From Chryseobacterium balustinum (lineage in GTDB: Bacteria; Bacteroidota; Bacteroidia; Flavobacteriales; Weeksellaceae): a DNA stretch of 64,000 nt. Position 1 is the stretch's first letter; each line of letters begins with the position of its first letter. Both the position numbers and the translations under genes were made by a program. Where the stretch lies: positions 1-64,000 of the forward strand of contig NZ_FUZE01000004.1 of NCBI RefSeq assembly GCF_900168205.1. The letters run 5' to 3'. Below are positions 29,155 through 37,976 of the stretch, piece by piece. The notes beneath the pieces are model-generated. The model saw only the letters and a list, made by a program, of their open reading frames with translations. It searched no databases and was not told the origin of the DNA.

Positions 29155-31350
29155 ATGACCTTATCGATTTGGAGGTATGCCCATTTAACTTTAGCAATAC
29201 TTACATTCCTATTTTTAATCGTAGCTTCTACTACAGGAATTATTTTAGCGTACGATGCTGCACAGGAAAAAACTCAACCTTATCGAGTTGACGATTTCAG
29301 TAATATAAACCTTGCCCAGTCTTTACCGGAACTGCGCAAGGTTTTTTCGGAAATAACGGAAATAAGTGTTGACCACAATCAGTTTGTAACCTTGGAAGGT
29401 TTGGATGATAATGGTGAAAACATCAAAGCGTACATCGATCCTAAAACCGGAAAAATTCTGGGAAAACCCGTTGAGAAAAGTAAATTTATCAATTGGGTAA
29501 TTTCACTCCACCGTTCTTTATTTTTAAAAGAAACAGGAAGATTTGCAGTTGGAGTTGTTTCTTTTTTATTAATGATTACGAGTATTTCCGGGCTTATTTT
29601 GATTATCAAAAGACAAAACGGAATTAGACACTTCTTTTCTAAAATTAAAAAAGATTTCTTCTCTCAATATTTTCATGTTGTTTCCGGAAGAATTTTATTG
29701 GTTCCTATATTTGTAATTTCTTTAACAGGAACTTACCTTTTTATGCATCGTTTTGAATTAATTCCGAAAGGTAAAAATGAAAAGATTGCTCATAAAATCA
29801 CCAATTCTGAAACTCAGATAAAATTAGCAGACTTCCCTATTTTTAAAGAAACTAAACTTAATACAGTTAAGAAAATTGAATTTCCTTTTATTGAAGATGA
29901 TGCTGAAGAATTTTTTGTTTTAAAACTAAAAGACAGAGAAATTACTGTCAATCAAATTAATGGAGAGATTGTAAAAGAAGAAAAATATCCGCTGACTCTT
30001 ATTTATGAAAACCTCAGCTTAACCTTTCATACAGGCCGTGGAAGCGTTGTTTGGTCAATCGTTTTAGGTCTTTCTTCCATTGGAATTTTACTGTTTATTT
30101 ATTCAGGTTTTGTCATTACTTTTAAGCGAACCCGAAATAAGATCAAAAATAAATATAAAGCTGAAAATGCAGAAATCATTATTTTGGTTGGTTCTGAAAA
30201 CGGTTCTACTTTAGGTTTTGCCAATAAAATTCATTCTCAACTTTTATCAGACGGAAAAAAATCATTCATTACAGAGCTTAATCAATATAAATTATATCCT
30301 AAAGCAGAGCATATTATCATTTTTACTTCAACCTATGGTTTAGGTGAAGCTCCAACCAATGCTTCCAACTTTAAAAAGCTTTTAAAAGAATTTCCTCAGA
30401 ATCAAAAGATTAAATATTCTGTAGTTGGTTTTGGATCAAAATCTTACGAAGATTTTTGTGGTTTTGCAATTGAAGTTGACCAATTATTATCCCAACAAAA
30501 CTGGGCAGAATCTCAGCTTGAACTTTTTACAGTCAACGATAAATCAACAGCAGAATTTACAGAATGGGCAAAGAAATGGAGTTACGATACAATGATTCCT
30601 TTGGCAACTGCACCATCTTTATACAGCGAAAAAGTTCCTTCTTTAAAGAAAATGAAAGTTGTTGGTAAAAGTGAAATCGTTGATGAAGTGACTACTTTTA
30701 AAGTGATTTTAAAACCAAATTCTTTGGTGAAATTTAAATCTGGAGATTTGCTTGCAATTTATCCTGAAAATGATCATAAAGAAAGATTCTATTCTATCGG
30801 AAAAGTAAATGGAGCCATTCAGCTGGTTGTAAAACTTCATGAAAATGGTCTCGGATCAGGATTTTTGCATCGTTTAAAAGAAAATCAGGAAATAAAAGCA
30901 AGGATTATTAAAAATTCAGAATTTCATTTTCCTAAAAAGGCTTCTGAAGTGATTATGATTGCCAATGGAACAGGTATTGCACCGTTTTTAGGTATGATTG
31001 AGGAGCAAACCGGAAAAACGAAAACTCATTTGTATTGCGGTTTCAGAAAATCAAGTGAACTAACCGTTAATTACGAATATTTTGCTCATGAAAATATCAA
31101 AAAAGGGAAATTAACGTCTTTTAATTTGGCATTTTCTAGAGAAGAAAAATCTCAATATGTAATGGATTTGGTTGAAAGAGATGCCGAATTGTTTACCAAT
31201 TCATTAGAAAACGGAGATTTCATCATGATTTGTGGTGTTCTTAAAATGCAGCATGATGTGGAAGATATTTTAAGAAAATTATGTGCTTTAAAAAATAAAG
31301 ATTACGAAACTTATAAAGCAAACGGACAGATTTTAACCGATTGTTATTAA
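29155..31350 (+). CDS. PepSY transmembrane / flavodoxin / ferredoxin reductase fusion
   Basis: 731 aa. PepSY_TM part with four membrane helices at about 9-31, 129-151, 176-197 and 297-324, and histidines placed to bind haem (H10, H119, H174, H198, H292). A flavodoxin domain starts at about 340 (IIILVGSENGSTLGFA). A ferredoxin-NADP reductase module fills 500-731 with the FAD motif ERFYSIGKV and the NAD(P) loop GTGIAPFLGMIEEQ. Electrons should flow from NAD(P)H through FAD and FMN to haem and across the membrane to a periplasmic acceptor, here most likely the DUF2271 flavoprotein. Starts 11 bp after that gene and overlaps apbE by 10 bp. Confidence 0.93.
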   Translation: MTLSIWRYAHLTLAILTFLFLIVASTTGIILAYDAAQEKTQPYRVDDFSNINLAQSLPELRKVFSEITEISVDHNQFVTLEGLDDNGENIKAYIDPKTGKILGKPVEKSKFINWVISLHRSLFLKETGRFAVGVVSFLLMITSISGLILIIKRQNGIRHFFSKIKKDFFSQYFHVVSGRILLVPIFVISLTGTYLFMHRFELIPKGKNEKIAHKITNSETQIKLADFPIFKETKLNTVKKIEFPFIEDDAEEFFVLKLKDREITVNQINGEIVKEEKYPLTLIYENLSLTFHTGRGSVVWSIVLGLSSIGILLFIYSGFVITFKRTRNKIKNKYKAENAEIIILVGSENGSTLGFANKIHSQLLSDGKKSFITELNQYKLYPKAEHIIIFTSTYGLGEAPTNASNFKKLLKEFPQNQKIKYSVVGFGSKSYEDFCGFAIEVDQLLSQQNWAESQLELFTVNDKSTAEFTEWAKKWSYDTMIPLATAPSLYSEKVPSLKKMKVVGKSEIVDEVTTFKVILKPNSLVKFKSGDLLAIYPENDHKERFYSIGKVNGAIQLVVKLHENGLGSGFLHRLKENQEIKARIIKNSEFHFPKKASEVIMIANGTGIAPFLGMIEEQTGKTKTHLYCGFRKSSELTVNYEYFAHENIKKGKLTSFNLAFSREEKSQYVMDLVERDAELFTNSLENGDFIMICGVLKMQHDVEDILRKLCALKNKDYETYKANGQILTDCY

Positions 31351-32336
31351 TGTTAAAGCTAATGAAAAGCCTGAAAAATTTCTCACATTTATTTTTTATT
31401 TTACTTTCTACATCAATCTTTGCTCAGGTTCAAAGAAGTAGATTGGTTACTTTAATGGGAAGTAAATTTGAAATTACTTTGGTAGATAAAGATTCTCTTT
31501 CTGCAGAAAAAAACATTGACAAATCTATTGAAGAGATTACGAGAATTGAAAATTTAATTTCAGAATGGAATCCGAAGACTCAAATCTCGGAAGTCAACAG
31601 AAATGCAGGGATAAAATCCGTGAAAGTTGATGCAGAAGTTTTTGCTTTAACCGAAAAAGGAATTTATTTTTCTAAATTGACTGACGGAGCTTTCGATATC
31701 AGCATTGTTGCCATGGATAAAATCTGGAAATTTGATGATTCTATGAATGAATTACCTTCTGAAGAATCCATCAAAAATTCTGTAAAAAATGTGGGCTATC
31801 AAAATATTATTTTAGATAAGACCAATTCTACTATTTTTCTTAAAAACAAAGGAATGAAGATTGGTTTCGGGTCGATAGGAAAAGGTTATGCAGCTGACAA
31901 AACCAGAGAGTTGATGAAAAGTTTTGGAGTAAAAGCAGGAATTATCAATGCTTCTGGCGACATTTCAACCTGGGGAACGCAACCTGACGGAAAACCTTGG
32001 GCAATTGGAATTAATAACCCTTTTAAAGATGATAAAATGGCTGCAGTTCTTTATTTAAAAGAAAATGCTGTGACCACTTCGGGAAGTTATGAGAAATACG
32101 CAGAGATTCACGGCAAAAGATATTCCCACATTATGAATCCTAAAACCGGTTATCCTTCCACAGGATTAACGAGCGTTACGGTTGTAGGTCCAAATGCAAC
32201 AATGGCAAATGGTTTCAGTACTTCAATAATGGTTTTAGGCAAAAAGGAAGGCTTAAAACTGATAAAAAAATTCCCAGAATATCAATATTTGTTGATTACT
32301 GATTCAGGGAAAATAATTAAAAATTTAAATGATTAA
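31341..32336 (+). CDS. apbE: FAD:protein FMN transferase
   Basis: 331 aa with a signal peptide or lipoprotein-like N-terminus (FFILLSTSIFAQ). ApbE cuts FAD and attaches FMN to a Ser/Thr of exported proteins with magnesium. Motifs: MGSKFEITLVDKD, WNPKTQISEVNR, GFGSIGKGYAADKTRELM, INASGDISTWG and the Mg-site region HIMNPKTGYPSTGLTSVTV. It overlaps the reductase gene by 10 bp (translational coupling). The intended substrate is plausibly the TGAS-bearing DUF2271 protein of the same operon. It may start at residue 8 (MKSLKNFSH) instead of the first Met. Confidence 0.95.
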   Translation: MLLMLKLMKSLKNFSHLFFILLSTSIFAQVQRSRLVTLMGSKFEITLVDKDSLSAEKNIDKSIEEITRIENLISEWNPKTQISEVNRNAGIKSVKVDAEVFALTEKGIYFSKLTDGAFDISIVAMDKIWKFDDSMNELPSEESIKNSVKNVGYQNIILDKTNSTIFLKNKGMKIGFGSIGKGYAADKTRELMKSFGVKAGIINASGDISTWGTQPDGKPWAIGINNPFKDDKMAAVLYLKENAVTTSGSYEKYAEIHGKRYSHIMNPKTGYPSTGLTSVTVVGPNATMANGFSTSIMVLGKKEGLKLIKKFPEYQYLLITDSGKIIKNLND

Positions 32337-32345
32337 GATATAAAC

Positions 32346-32380
32346 TCTCCTATTATTCAATTATAGGAGAAGCTTTTAAG
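32346..32380 (+). terminator. Terminator of the ApbE operon
   Basis: Arms TCTCCTAT and ATAGGAGA, 10 bp after the apbE stop; the T tail is short (AGCTTTTA), so strength is moderate. Confidence 0.6.
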
Positions 32381-32399
32381 TTGATCAAATATCAATTCA

Positions 32400-32663
32400 T
32401 TATTTTTTTTTATCTCTAAAAATAAAATAACAAGTTAATAAAGTTACATTAACGATTACAGCAAAGGAGTTTGACAAAATAATGGGCAATTCATCTTGTT
32501 CAAAACCATACCAAACCCAAAGTGAAAGCCCCGAAATCAGAATCGCAAGCATTAACCAGGAAATATCTTCTACATTTTTTGTTTTAATAACCTTAATAAG
32601 CTGTGGCATTGATGCAATAGCGGTTAAAGCACCTGCAATTAGTCCTAAAATTTCTACATTCAT
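32400..32663 (-). CDS. SemiSWEET family transporter
   Basis: 87 aa with three membrane helices, the single triple-helix bundle that dimerises in bacterial SemiSWEET sugar transporters. The PQ-loop motif is present (ASMPQLIKVIKTKNVEDIS), with a conserved W in the second helix and N near NSFAVIVN in the third. A longer frame begins at 32699 inside the SDR gene; ATG 32663 (MNVEILGLIAG) lies 10 bp beyond the SDR stop and is the natural start. It forms an operon with the SDR gene. The substrate (sugar) is inferred from the family. Confidence 0.88.
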   Translation of the reverse strand: MNVEILGLIAGALTAIASMPQLIKVIKTKNVEDISWLMLAILISGLSLWVWYGFEQDELPIILSNSFAVIVNVTLLTCYFIFRDKKK

Positions 32664-32673
32664 TTTTTCTAAA

Positions 32674-33426
32674 TTATCCGTTAACAATAACTCCTCCATT
32701 TGGATGTAAAACCTGTCCTGTCATTTGTGCTGAAGCTTGGGTTGCCAAGAAAAGATAGGACGGCGCAATTTCTTCAGCACTTGCATTTCTTTGCAATGGT
32801 GGTTTATTTTCATCCTCTTCTTCTTCGCCAAAGGTTTCTTCTGTAAGTGGTGTTGCAACCGGTCCTGGAGCAACTGCATTTACTCTAATTCCTTTCGGTT
32901 TTGCTTGTAAAGCTAAAGATCTTGTAAATGAAACAATCGCACCTTTTGTAGCTGCATAATCTAATAACTCTTCATGCCCCTGATAAGCTACCGCAGATGT
33001 CGTATTGATAATAGAACTTCCTTCTTTTAAGTAAGGAAAAACTGCTTTTGTAAGAAGGATCATTCCGATGATGTTGGAATTAAAAGTAGTACGAATATCC
33101 TCTTCTTTTAGCTTTGTAATATCATCACTTGGAAACTGAATACCTGCATTATTAACTAAAATATCTATGCCTCCAAAATTTTCTATTATTTCTTTTGTTG
33201 TTTTTTGACAAAAGCTGCTGTCATTAACGTCTCCTTTAAAAATCAAACATTGTCGTCCTAAATACTCGATTTCACTCTTTGTTTTTTCAGCATCTTCAAT
33301 ATTTGAATGAAAGATAATCGCAATATTGGCGCCTTCTTCTGCAAAGAGTAAAGCTGCTGATTTTCCTATCCCGCTATCTGCTCCCGTAATTAAAACTATC
33401 TTACCATTAAGTTGTAATCTATTCAT
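32674..33426 (-). CDS. Short-chain dehydrogenase/reductase
   Basis: 250 aa. Classical SDR: TGADSGIG nucleotide loop near the N-terminus, NNAG, catalytic Ser (TTSAVAYQ), YAATKGA (Y and K) and the PGPVATPL loop. The C-terminal MTGQVLHPNGG is typical. It lacks the N-terminal extension of the YghA/YhdF branch it otherwise resembles. Substrate is unknown. Co-transcribed with the SemiSWEET gene 10 bp downstream. Confidence 0.92.
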   Translation of the reverse strand: MNRLQLNGKIVLITGADSGIGKSAALLFAEEGANIAIIFHSNIEDAEKTKSEIEYLGRQCLIFKGDVNDSSFCQKTTKEIIENFGGIDILVNNAGIQFPSDDITKLKEEDIRTTFNSNIIGMILLTKAVFPYLKEGSSIINTTSAVAYQGHEELLDYAATKGAIVSFTRSLALQAKPKGIRVNAVAPGPVATPLTEETFGEEEEDENKPPLQRNASAEEIAPSYLFLATQASAQMTGQVLHPNGGVIVNG

Positions 33427-33559
33427 ATTTCTGTGATTATGGTTTAAAATAAAAATTCAGCATAAAATAATACACTGAATTTTTATTTCTTTACATATGA
33501 TGAAGCAAATTGTATGCTTCTATGATAAAAAAAAACTATAAAATAATAGATGTGGTATT

Positions 33560-34177
33560 TTATTTTAAATTTACCATCCCATCTGTAAGCTGTTTCCATT
33601 GAATTTTTGATGCACCAACTCTTCTACCGAACGCAATGAACATGTTTTTTACACTGTTAACAATATCTGTATTTTGGTTAGGCTTCTCGTTCCTTCCGTA
33701 AATTGCCATTTTAACATAATCGCTACCTTTTGAAATGACAAATGTAGAAGTAGTACCTACCGAATGAAAATGAACTATATTTCCGGCAAATTCATTTCCT
33801 GGTAACTTTGAAGGTCGGCATTGTATCATTATGTTGTTAGGATTTGTTTTGTCTATCATGTCAATACGTACCCATTGATAACTCTCTTTTTCCGATTTTT
33901 TTATATTAGATAATAATATTTTGATATAATCACCTATGAAAGGCAATCTGTGGACTGTATTTCCCGAAGAATCACATAACGTAAACTCTGCAATATTTTC
34001 ATTTGAATAAGTATTCCATTTATTTATATCAAAAAAACGTTCTTTAAGCAGATTATATTTTAGTTCTGCTTCTTGAACATTTTCACATTTTTGAATACTC
34101 TCAGTATCATGGAACTGTCCTTTAACCTGCAATGGAATTCCAGGAATTTTTTTTGCCTTCATTAATTTAATCTGCAT
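33560..34177 (-). CDS. Hypothetical protein
   Basis: 205 aa, no signal peptide or membrane helix. The N-terminus is basic (MQIKLMKAKKIPGIPLQVKG). The middle is beta-rich (AEFTLCDSSGNTVHRLPFIGDYIKILL, VRIDMIDK, FAGNIVHFHSVGTTSTFVIS). No family recognised. It is isolated between spacers of 130 and 700 bp, which suggests an accessory gene. Confidence 0.55.
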   Translation of the reverse strand: MQIKLMKAKKIPGIPLQVKGQFHDTESIQKCENVQEAELKYNLLKERFFDINKWNTYSNENIAEFTLCDSSGNTVHRLPFIGDYIKILLSNIKKSEKESYQWVRIDMIDKTNPNNIMIQCRPSKLPGNEFAGNIVHFHSVGTTSTFVISKGSDYVKMAIYGRNEKPNQNTDIVNSVKNMFIAFGRRVGASKIQWKQLTDGMVNLK

Positions 34178-34463
34178 TAATTTATTATACCATAATTTAT
34201 TTGATTAAAAATCATCTTTTAATATTTAAACTATTAGAAGTTATACTGAATGATTTTAAAAAAACACTCCGAATAATGATTTATTAATCCAAAACTTAGT
34301 TACAATTTCCATTCCTTTTTTTAATATTTACATCATAAATTTTTAATGTTTAAGTCGATTTTTCAATAATTAATCATATCAGCTCCTATAAAAGAATAGG
34401 GTTGGTTATTTTTTTTGTAAATAATTAGTACACATATTAAATTTTTAAGTATATTTGGACTGA

Positions 34464-34522
34464 AAATTTTTTTTTCATCATTTGTGTTTTTATTAAACCC
34501 TCCCACAAGGAGGGTTTAATTT
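34464..34522 (+). ncRNA. Candidate very short RNA (promoter plus terminator)
   Basis: The -7 box TATATTTG (34450-34457) precedes a T-rich stretch and a hairpin with arms AAACCCTCC/GGAGGGTTT. There is no coding frame between. It resembles in design the unit at 4126-4218. No -33 TTG at proper distance is seen, so support is weak. Confidence 0.3.
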
Positions 34523-34524
34523 TT
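34495..34524 (+). terminator. Strong terminator without an upstream gene
   Basis: Arms AAACCCTCC and GGAGGGTTT, loop CACAA, tail TTTAATTTTTG. Confidence 0.75.
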
Positions 34525-34803
34525 GTAACAACTTCTGTTTTTAACACTTTTCCCCTATTTTTAACTTTGATACCTAAGTCTTAGAATATTTGTATTCTTT
34601 GTTATACAAAATTTTAATATTTTAGAAAAAATCAAGTTTTGTCTACTCTTTTTTGATGAGTCTATCTTTACAAAATAATTCTATCCGTACAGAAGATATA
34701 TTGATAATTCTCTTTGATGAAAAAAAATTTCTAAGACAAAGACAATTCAAGACTCATCCTTTACACTTCAAAGTTTTTTTAGATTTAAATTTTATCTCTG
34801 TAA

Positions 34804-35052
<249 letters not shown>

Positions 35053-35074
35053 AACATTAATCAAAAAAATAAGA

Positions 35075-35103
35075 AATCAGGATAATTTTATCCTGATTTT
35101 TTT
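35075..35103 (+). terminator. Terminator after the lmo0937-type gene
   Basis: Arms AATCAGGATA and TATCCTGATT followed by seven T. Confidence 0.85.
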
Positions 35104-35253
35104 ATTATAAAAAACTAATCTGATATTAAAATTTCTAAGAATTATCTGTAAAAACTTTAAATTTTGATTTTATTTCATTAAAACTATTATTATTTATGTT
35201 CCATTTTTATTCAAGACTTAAAACAAACATAAAACTATGATTATCAGTAAATT

Positions 35254-35287
35254 AAATGCGTAAAAAAATCGATTTTTTTACGCATTT
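35254..35287. repeat. 34-bp perfect palindrome
   Basis: AAATGCGTAAAAAAATC is followed without spacer by its exact reverse complement, then by TTA. It may be a terminator-like hairpin or a protein-binding site. No gene ends just upstream. Confidence 0.8.
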
Positions 35288-35322
35288 TTACGTCACTATT
35301 TATAAATAGCCCCCATAATAAG

Positions 35323-35353
35323 TTGTTGATGAAATTTTATGATTATATATTTG
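35323..35353 (+). promoter_or_regulatory. Promoter of the ncRNA candidate
   Basis: TTGTTG at 35323-35328 followed after 17-20 bp by TATATTTG (35346-35353), a good Bacteroidota promoter. Confidence 0.6.
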
Positions 35354-35359
35354 CTACAG

Positions 35360-35540
35360 ATAAAACGAGACACTAAATCATTCATATATAATAACTTTTC
35401 ATCATTCAGTTTTCATGTAGAACATCAGGGTTCTTGACAATCTAGGAAAAAGGGCCCTGTTATCTACAATTCTAAATTAGACACCATTTATCACATTCTA
35501 TTAATAGAAAAACCGAACCTTCATTGAAGGTTCGGTTTTC
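35360..35540 (+). ncRNA. Candidate structured ncRNA, about 180 nt
   Basis: The segment lies between a good promoter and a strong terminator and has no open frame. A long hairpin is visible: GTAGA (outer) and CAGGG (inner) pair with CCCTG and TCTAC across small internal loops at about 35416-35475. The length fits 6S-like RNAs, but I cannot match the conserved 6S features by eye, so no family is assigned. Confidence 0.45.
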
Positions 35541-35545
35541 ATTTT
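35509..35545. terminator. Strong bidirectional terminator
   Basis: 14-bp perfect arms (AAAACCGAACCTTC and its complement) with a 3-nt loop, A and T runs on both sides. It can end both the plus-strand RNA and the minus-strand TPR/AraC gene. Confidence 0.9.
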
Positions 35546-35566
35546 AAATAGGTTTAAGTTTTACAA

Positions 35567-37273
35567 CTAAGAAAGATTTTGGTCTTCTAGTTCTTTAATT
35601 CTCTTTTTAATAAAATCAGCAGGTCTTATACCATTTTGTTCAAGAAAAATATTTGAAAAACTCTGTCTGTTGCTAAATCCTGCTGCTGAAGCAATATGCT
35701 CAATAGAGTATTTTCTCCATTCTTTATCATGATAGATTTTCTGCGTTGCATAGTTGATTCTTAAAATATTGATGTAAGTATTAAAGTTGCTCCCTTTATA
35801 TTCATTAATAACTTGTGAAAGGTAAGAAGTATTCGTTTTAAACTGTTCTGAGAGCTTTTTAAGCGTTAATCCCTGTTCGAGGTATCCTTGCTTGTTTTCA
35901 AAGATATGAATGTCGTTTAAGAGCTTTTCTACGATACTGCTGTCAAACTTTATATTTTTATCTCCTGCGTCAGCTACTTCAGGTTTTACAATCGGAGTAG
36001 TCTCTTCAGCCTGATTACTCTCTTCAAGCTTTATTAATAAATCATCATAATTTTTCTGAATATTTTTTTGCTTTCTTATTCTGTAATACATTACAATTCC
36101 TAGCGCTGTAATAATTGCTAAACAAATAAATATAAGTAGTTTGCTATAAGAATTTGTTTTCTCTAAATTCTCTTTGGTTTCCAGAAGCATCTTTGTATCA
36201 TACTCCTTATAAACTCGTGTTGAAAGATGTTTAAAATCTGAAGCTATTACACTATCAACTTTAAGAAGCTGATTCGTATAATATAATTCTTCTTTATGGT
36301 TGTTTTCTTTTCGGTAATATCCTATCAATTCTTCATAGTTACTTCTCAGTTCAGGAAGAATAAATTTATTTTTATTGAAGATAGAATCTACTTTTCTATA
36401 GTTTTCTACTTCAAGATTAAGATTACCCAAAAGCTCATAACTTTTACCTTTATAAAAATAAATATATGAAACCCATGTAAAGTCATTAACCTTTATAAGC
36501 TCAGGAAGAGCCTGATCGAAGTATTGAATCGCCTTTGTATAGTTTTTATTCTTAAATTCGGAAACTCCAAGGCTTTTTGTAAAATAACTTTTTTCTAAAT
36601 TAAAATCCTTAGTTTTCGGTGTTTTTTTGGCAGCTTTTTTTAATAAACTTACAGCTTCAGCATTTTTATTGAGCATTTGATAGCAAACAATTGCCTGATG
36701 TAAAGAGTTTAGATAGCCTTTAGTATTATTGAAAACCTCGTTCTCGTTAATATTTCCATTAATTTTAGTTTCAAAAAAACTAATACATTGTTCAAATATT
36801 TCCAAAGCTTCATCATAATAGCCTAAATAACTTTTTACAACACCGATATGGTAAATATTTTGGTATTTTAAATATTCGTTTTTAGAGTCTTTCAAATACT
36901 CATATGCCTTTAAATATTCTTCCAGTGCAAATTGAAATTTTCTTTGGTTAAAATAATAAATAGCTCCTTTACTTAAATAAGCTTGCCCTATAAGATCATT
37001 TTTCTCTGATTTTTTTGCAACAACCAAGGCGCTATCAGCATAAATCATTTTGTTATTTTCGGAATATAAAATTGCATCTTTATACGCCTGAAAAAGTTCC
37101 GAATAATTTTTTTCAGCTTTTGCTTTTTTAATATATTGATTTACATATACAAGTGCCTTAGGATTATTTTCTTCATAAGCCCAATATTTCTCTCTAAGCT
37201 TTGAGTAATAATCCTGCGAATACATTATGTTAATAATGAAAAAGCAGCTAAACGTAAAAATTCTTTTAAGCAT
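35567..37273 (-). CDS. Membrane-anchored TPR regulator with AraC-type HTH
   Basis: 568 aa. Signal/anchor peptide at 1-20 (MLKRIFTFSCFFIINIMYSQ), TPR helices from about 25 to 345 (for example AYLSKGAIYYFNQRKFQFAL, GYYDEALEIFEQCISFFE, NYTKAIQYFDQALPEL), a membrane helix at about 380-398 (SKLLIFICLAIITALGIVMY), a linker, and an AraC DNA-binding domain in the last 110 residues (TLKKLSEQFKTNTSYLSQVI, then YSIEHIASAAGFSNRQSFSN). The sensor part is periplasmic and the output part cytoplasmic. It is divergent from two small lipoprotein genes with 228 bp between, which makes them likely targets or ligands. Confidence 0.88.
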   Translation of the reverse strand: MLKRIFTFSCFFIINIMYSQDYYSKLREKYWAYEENNPKALVYVNQYIKKAKAEKNYSELFQAYKDAILYSENNKMIYADSALVVAKKSEKNDLIGQAYLSKGAIYYFNQRKFQFALEEYLKAYEYLKDSKNEYLKYQNIYHIGVVKSYLGYYDEALEIFEQCISFFETKINGNINENEVFNNTKGYLNSLHQAIVCYQMLNKNAEAVSLLKKAAKKTPKTKDFNLEKSYFTKSLGVSEFKNKNYTKAIQYFDQALPELIKVNDFTWVSYIYFYKGKSYELLGNLNLEVENYRKVDSIFNKNKFILPELRSNYEELIGYYRKENNHKEELYYTNQLLKVDSVIASDFKHLSTRVYKEYDTKMLLETKENLEKTNSYSKLLIFICLAIITALGIVMYYRIRKQKNIQKNYDDLLIKLEESNQAEETTPIVKPEVADAGDKNIKFDSSIVEKLLNDIHIFENKQGYLEQGLTLKKLSEQFKTNTSYLSQVINEYKGSNFNTYINILRINYATQKIYHDKEWRKYSIEHIASAAGFSNRQSFSNIFLEQNGIRPADFIKKRIKELEDQNLS

Positions 37274-37501
37274 CAGATATTTCTAAGAAATTTTTATTCA
37301 AAAATACACAAAAACTATTTATTATAAGCTATTAGAGAGTAATCAGTTTAATTATTTAACATATCATTTATAAAAATAAATGTATTTTTGCAAAGTAAAA
37401 ATTTATAAATCGAACCGCATTACATTTGCTATGTATGTATATTTTGACTACTTTCGATGAGCATAATTAAGAACAAATATAATCATTAATCCTAGAATAA
37501 A
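37274..37501. promoter_or_regulatory. Divergent promoter region, TPR/AraC regulator and lipoprotein 1
   Basis: 228 bp, AT-rich. Candidate -7 boxes: TATTTTTG on the minus strand (37306-37299) for the regulator, and TATTTTTG (37383-37390) or TACATTTG (37421-37428) on the plus strand for the lipoprotein. No clear -33 elements are seen for the plus-strand boxes, which would suit an activator-dependent promoter. Confidence 0.4.
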
Positions 37502-37828
37502 ATGAAAACTAAATTTATTGTACTCAGCCTTATTGTAGCTGGAATTTGCACAATGAGCTGTAGGCAAGATGACGAAAGCCCTACAGAAGAAGCTTTTCAG
37601 TCATCATTGAAACAAGAAAATAATGAGGTAGAATCTCAAAGAAATAGCACTGATTCTATAGTTGTAGAAAATGCTGAAACTGATCCTCCAAGAGACGGAA
37701 CACATTGGAAAGTAGATGAAGCTAATCAAACAAAAAAAATAGATTCTTTATCATTACTTTTGCAAGATAATCCTGATAATGGACCGAAAGATCCTCCAAG
37801 GGATGGTACTCACTGGAAAGGAAAATAG
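37502..37828 (+). CDS. Small lipoprotein with two DPPRDGTHWK motifs
   Basis: 108 aa. Signal peptide with lipobox (CTMSC, Cys20), then an acidic, Gln/Asn/Ser-rich chain without predicted fold. The motif DPPRDGTHWK occurs exactly twice, at 61-70 and 97-106, the second ending two residues before the C-terminus. Between them is VDEANQTKKIDSLSLLLQD. The gene has its own terminator and a paralogue 150 bp downstream. Exact internal repetition of a ten-residue motif in an otherwise loose chain suggests a precursor or a binding ligand. No known family is recognised. Confidence 0.85.
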   Translation: MKTKFIVLSLIVAGICTMSCRQDDESPTEEAFQSSLKQENNEVESQRNSTDSIVVENAETDPPRDGTHWKVDEANQTKKIDSLSLLLQDNPDNGPKDPPRDGTHWKGK

Positions 37829-37845
37829 AACTAAAATTCTTGATA

Positions 37846-37884
37846 ACAAAAAAACCTACTGATTTATTTCAGTAGGTTTTTTAA
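37846..37884 (+). terminator. Terminator of lipoprotein gene 1
   Basis: Arms AAACCTACTGA and TCAGTAGGTTT with A and T runs; closely similar in sequence to the terminator after the second gene. Confidence 0.85.
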
Positions 37885-37944
37885 TGCATTATAAAATTAC
37901 TTTACCAAATAACAATATAATATTCCCTATAAATATTTTTTCAG

Positions 37945-37952
37945 TACATTTG
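37945..37952 (+). promoter_or_regulatory. Promoter -7 box of lipoprotein gene 2
   Basis: TACATTTG, 25 bp before ATG 37977. It lies inside the longer frame that begins at 37884 and so supports the later start. Confidence 0.55.
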
Positions 37953-37976
37953 AAGTATAAAACTTTTAAAATCAAC

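Larger units (their letters stand above)
35053..35566. other. Intergenic region with palindrome and ncRNA candidate
   Basis: About 510 bp. In order: the terminator of the small membrane protein gene, an AT-rich stretch, a 34-bp perfect palindrome (35254-35287), a promoter pair (35323-35353), a ~180-nt structured segment and a strong bidirectional terminator (35509-35545). Confidence 0.7.
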
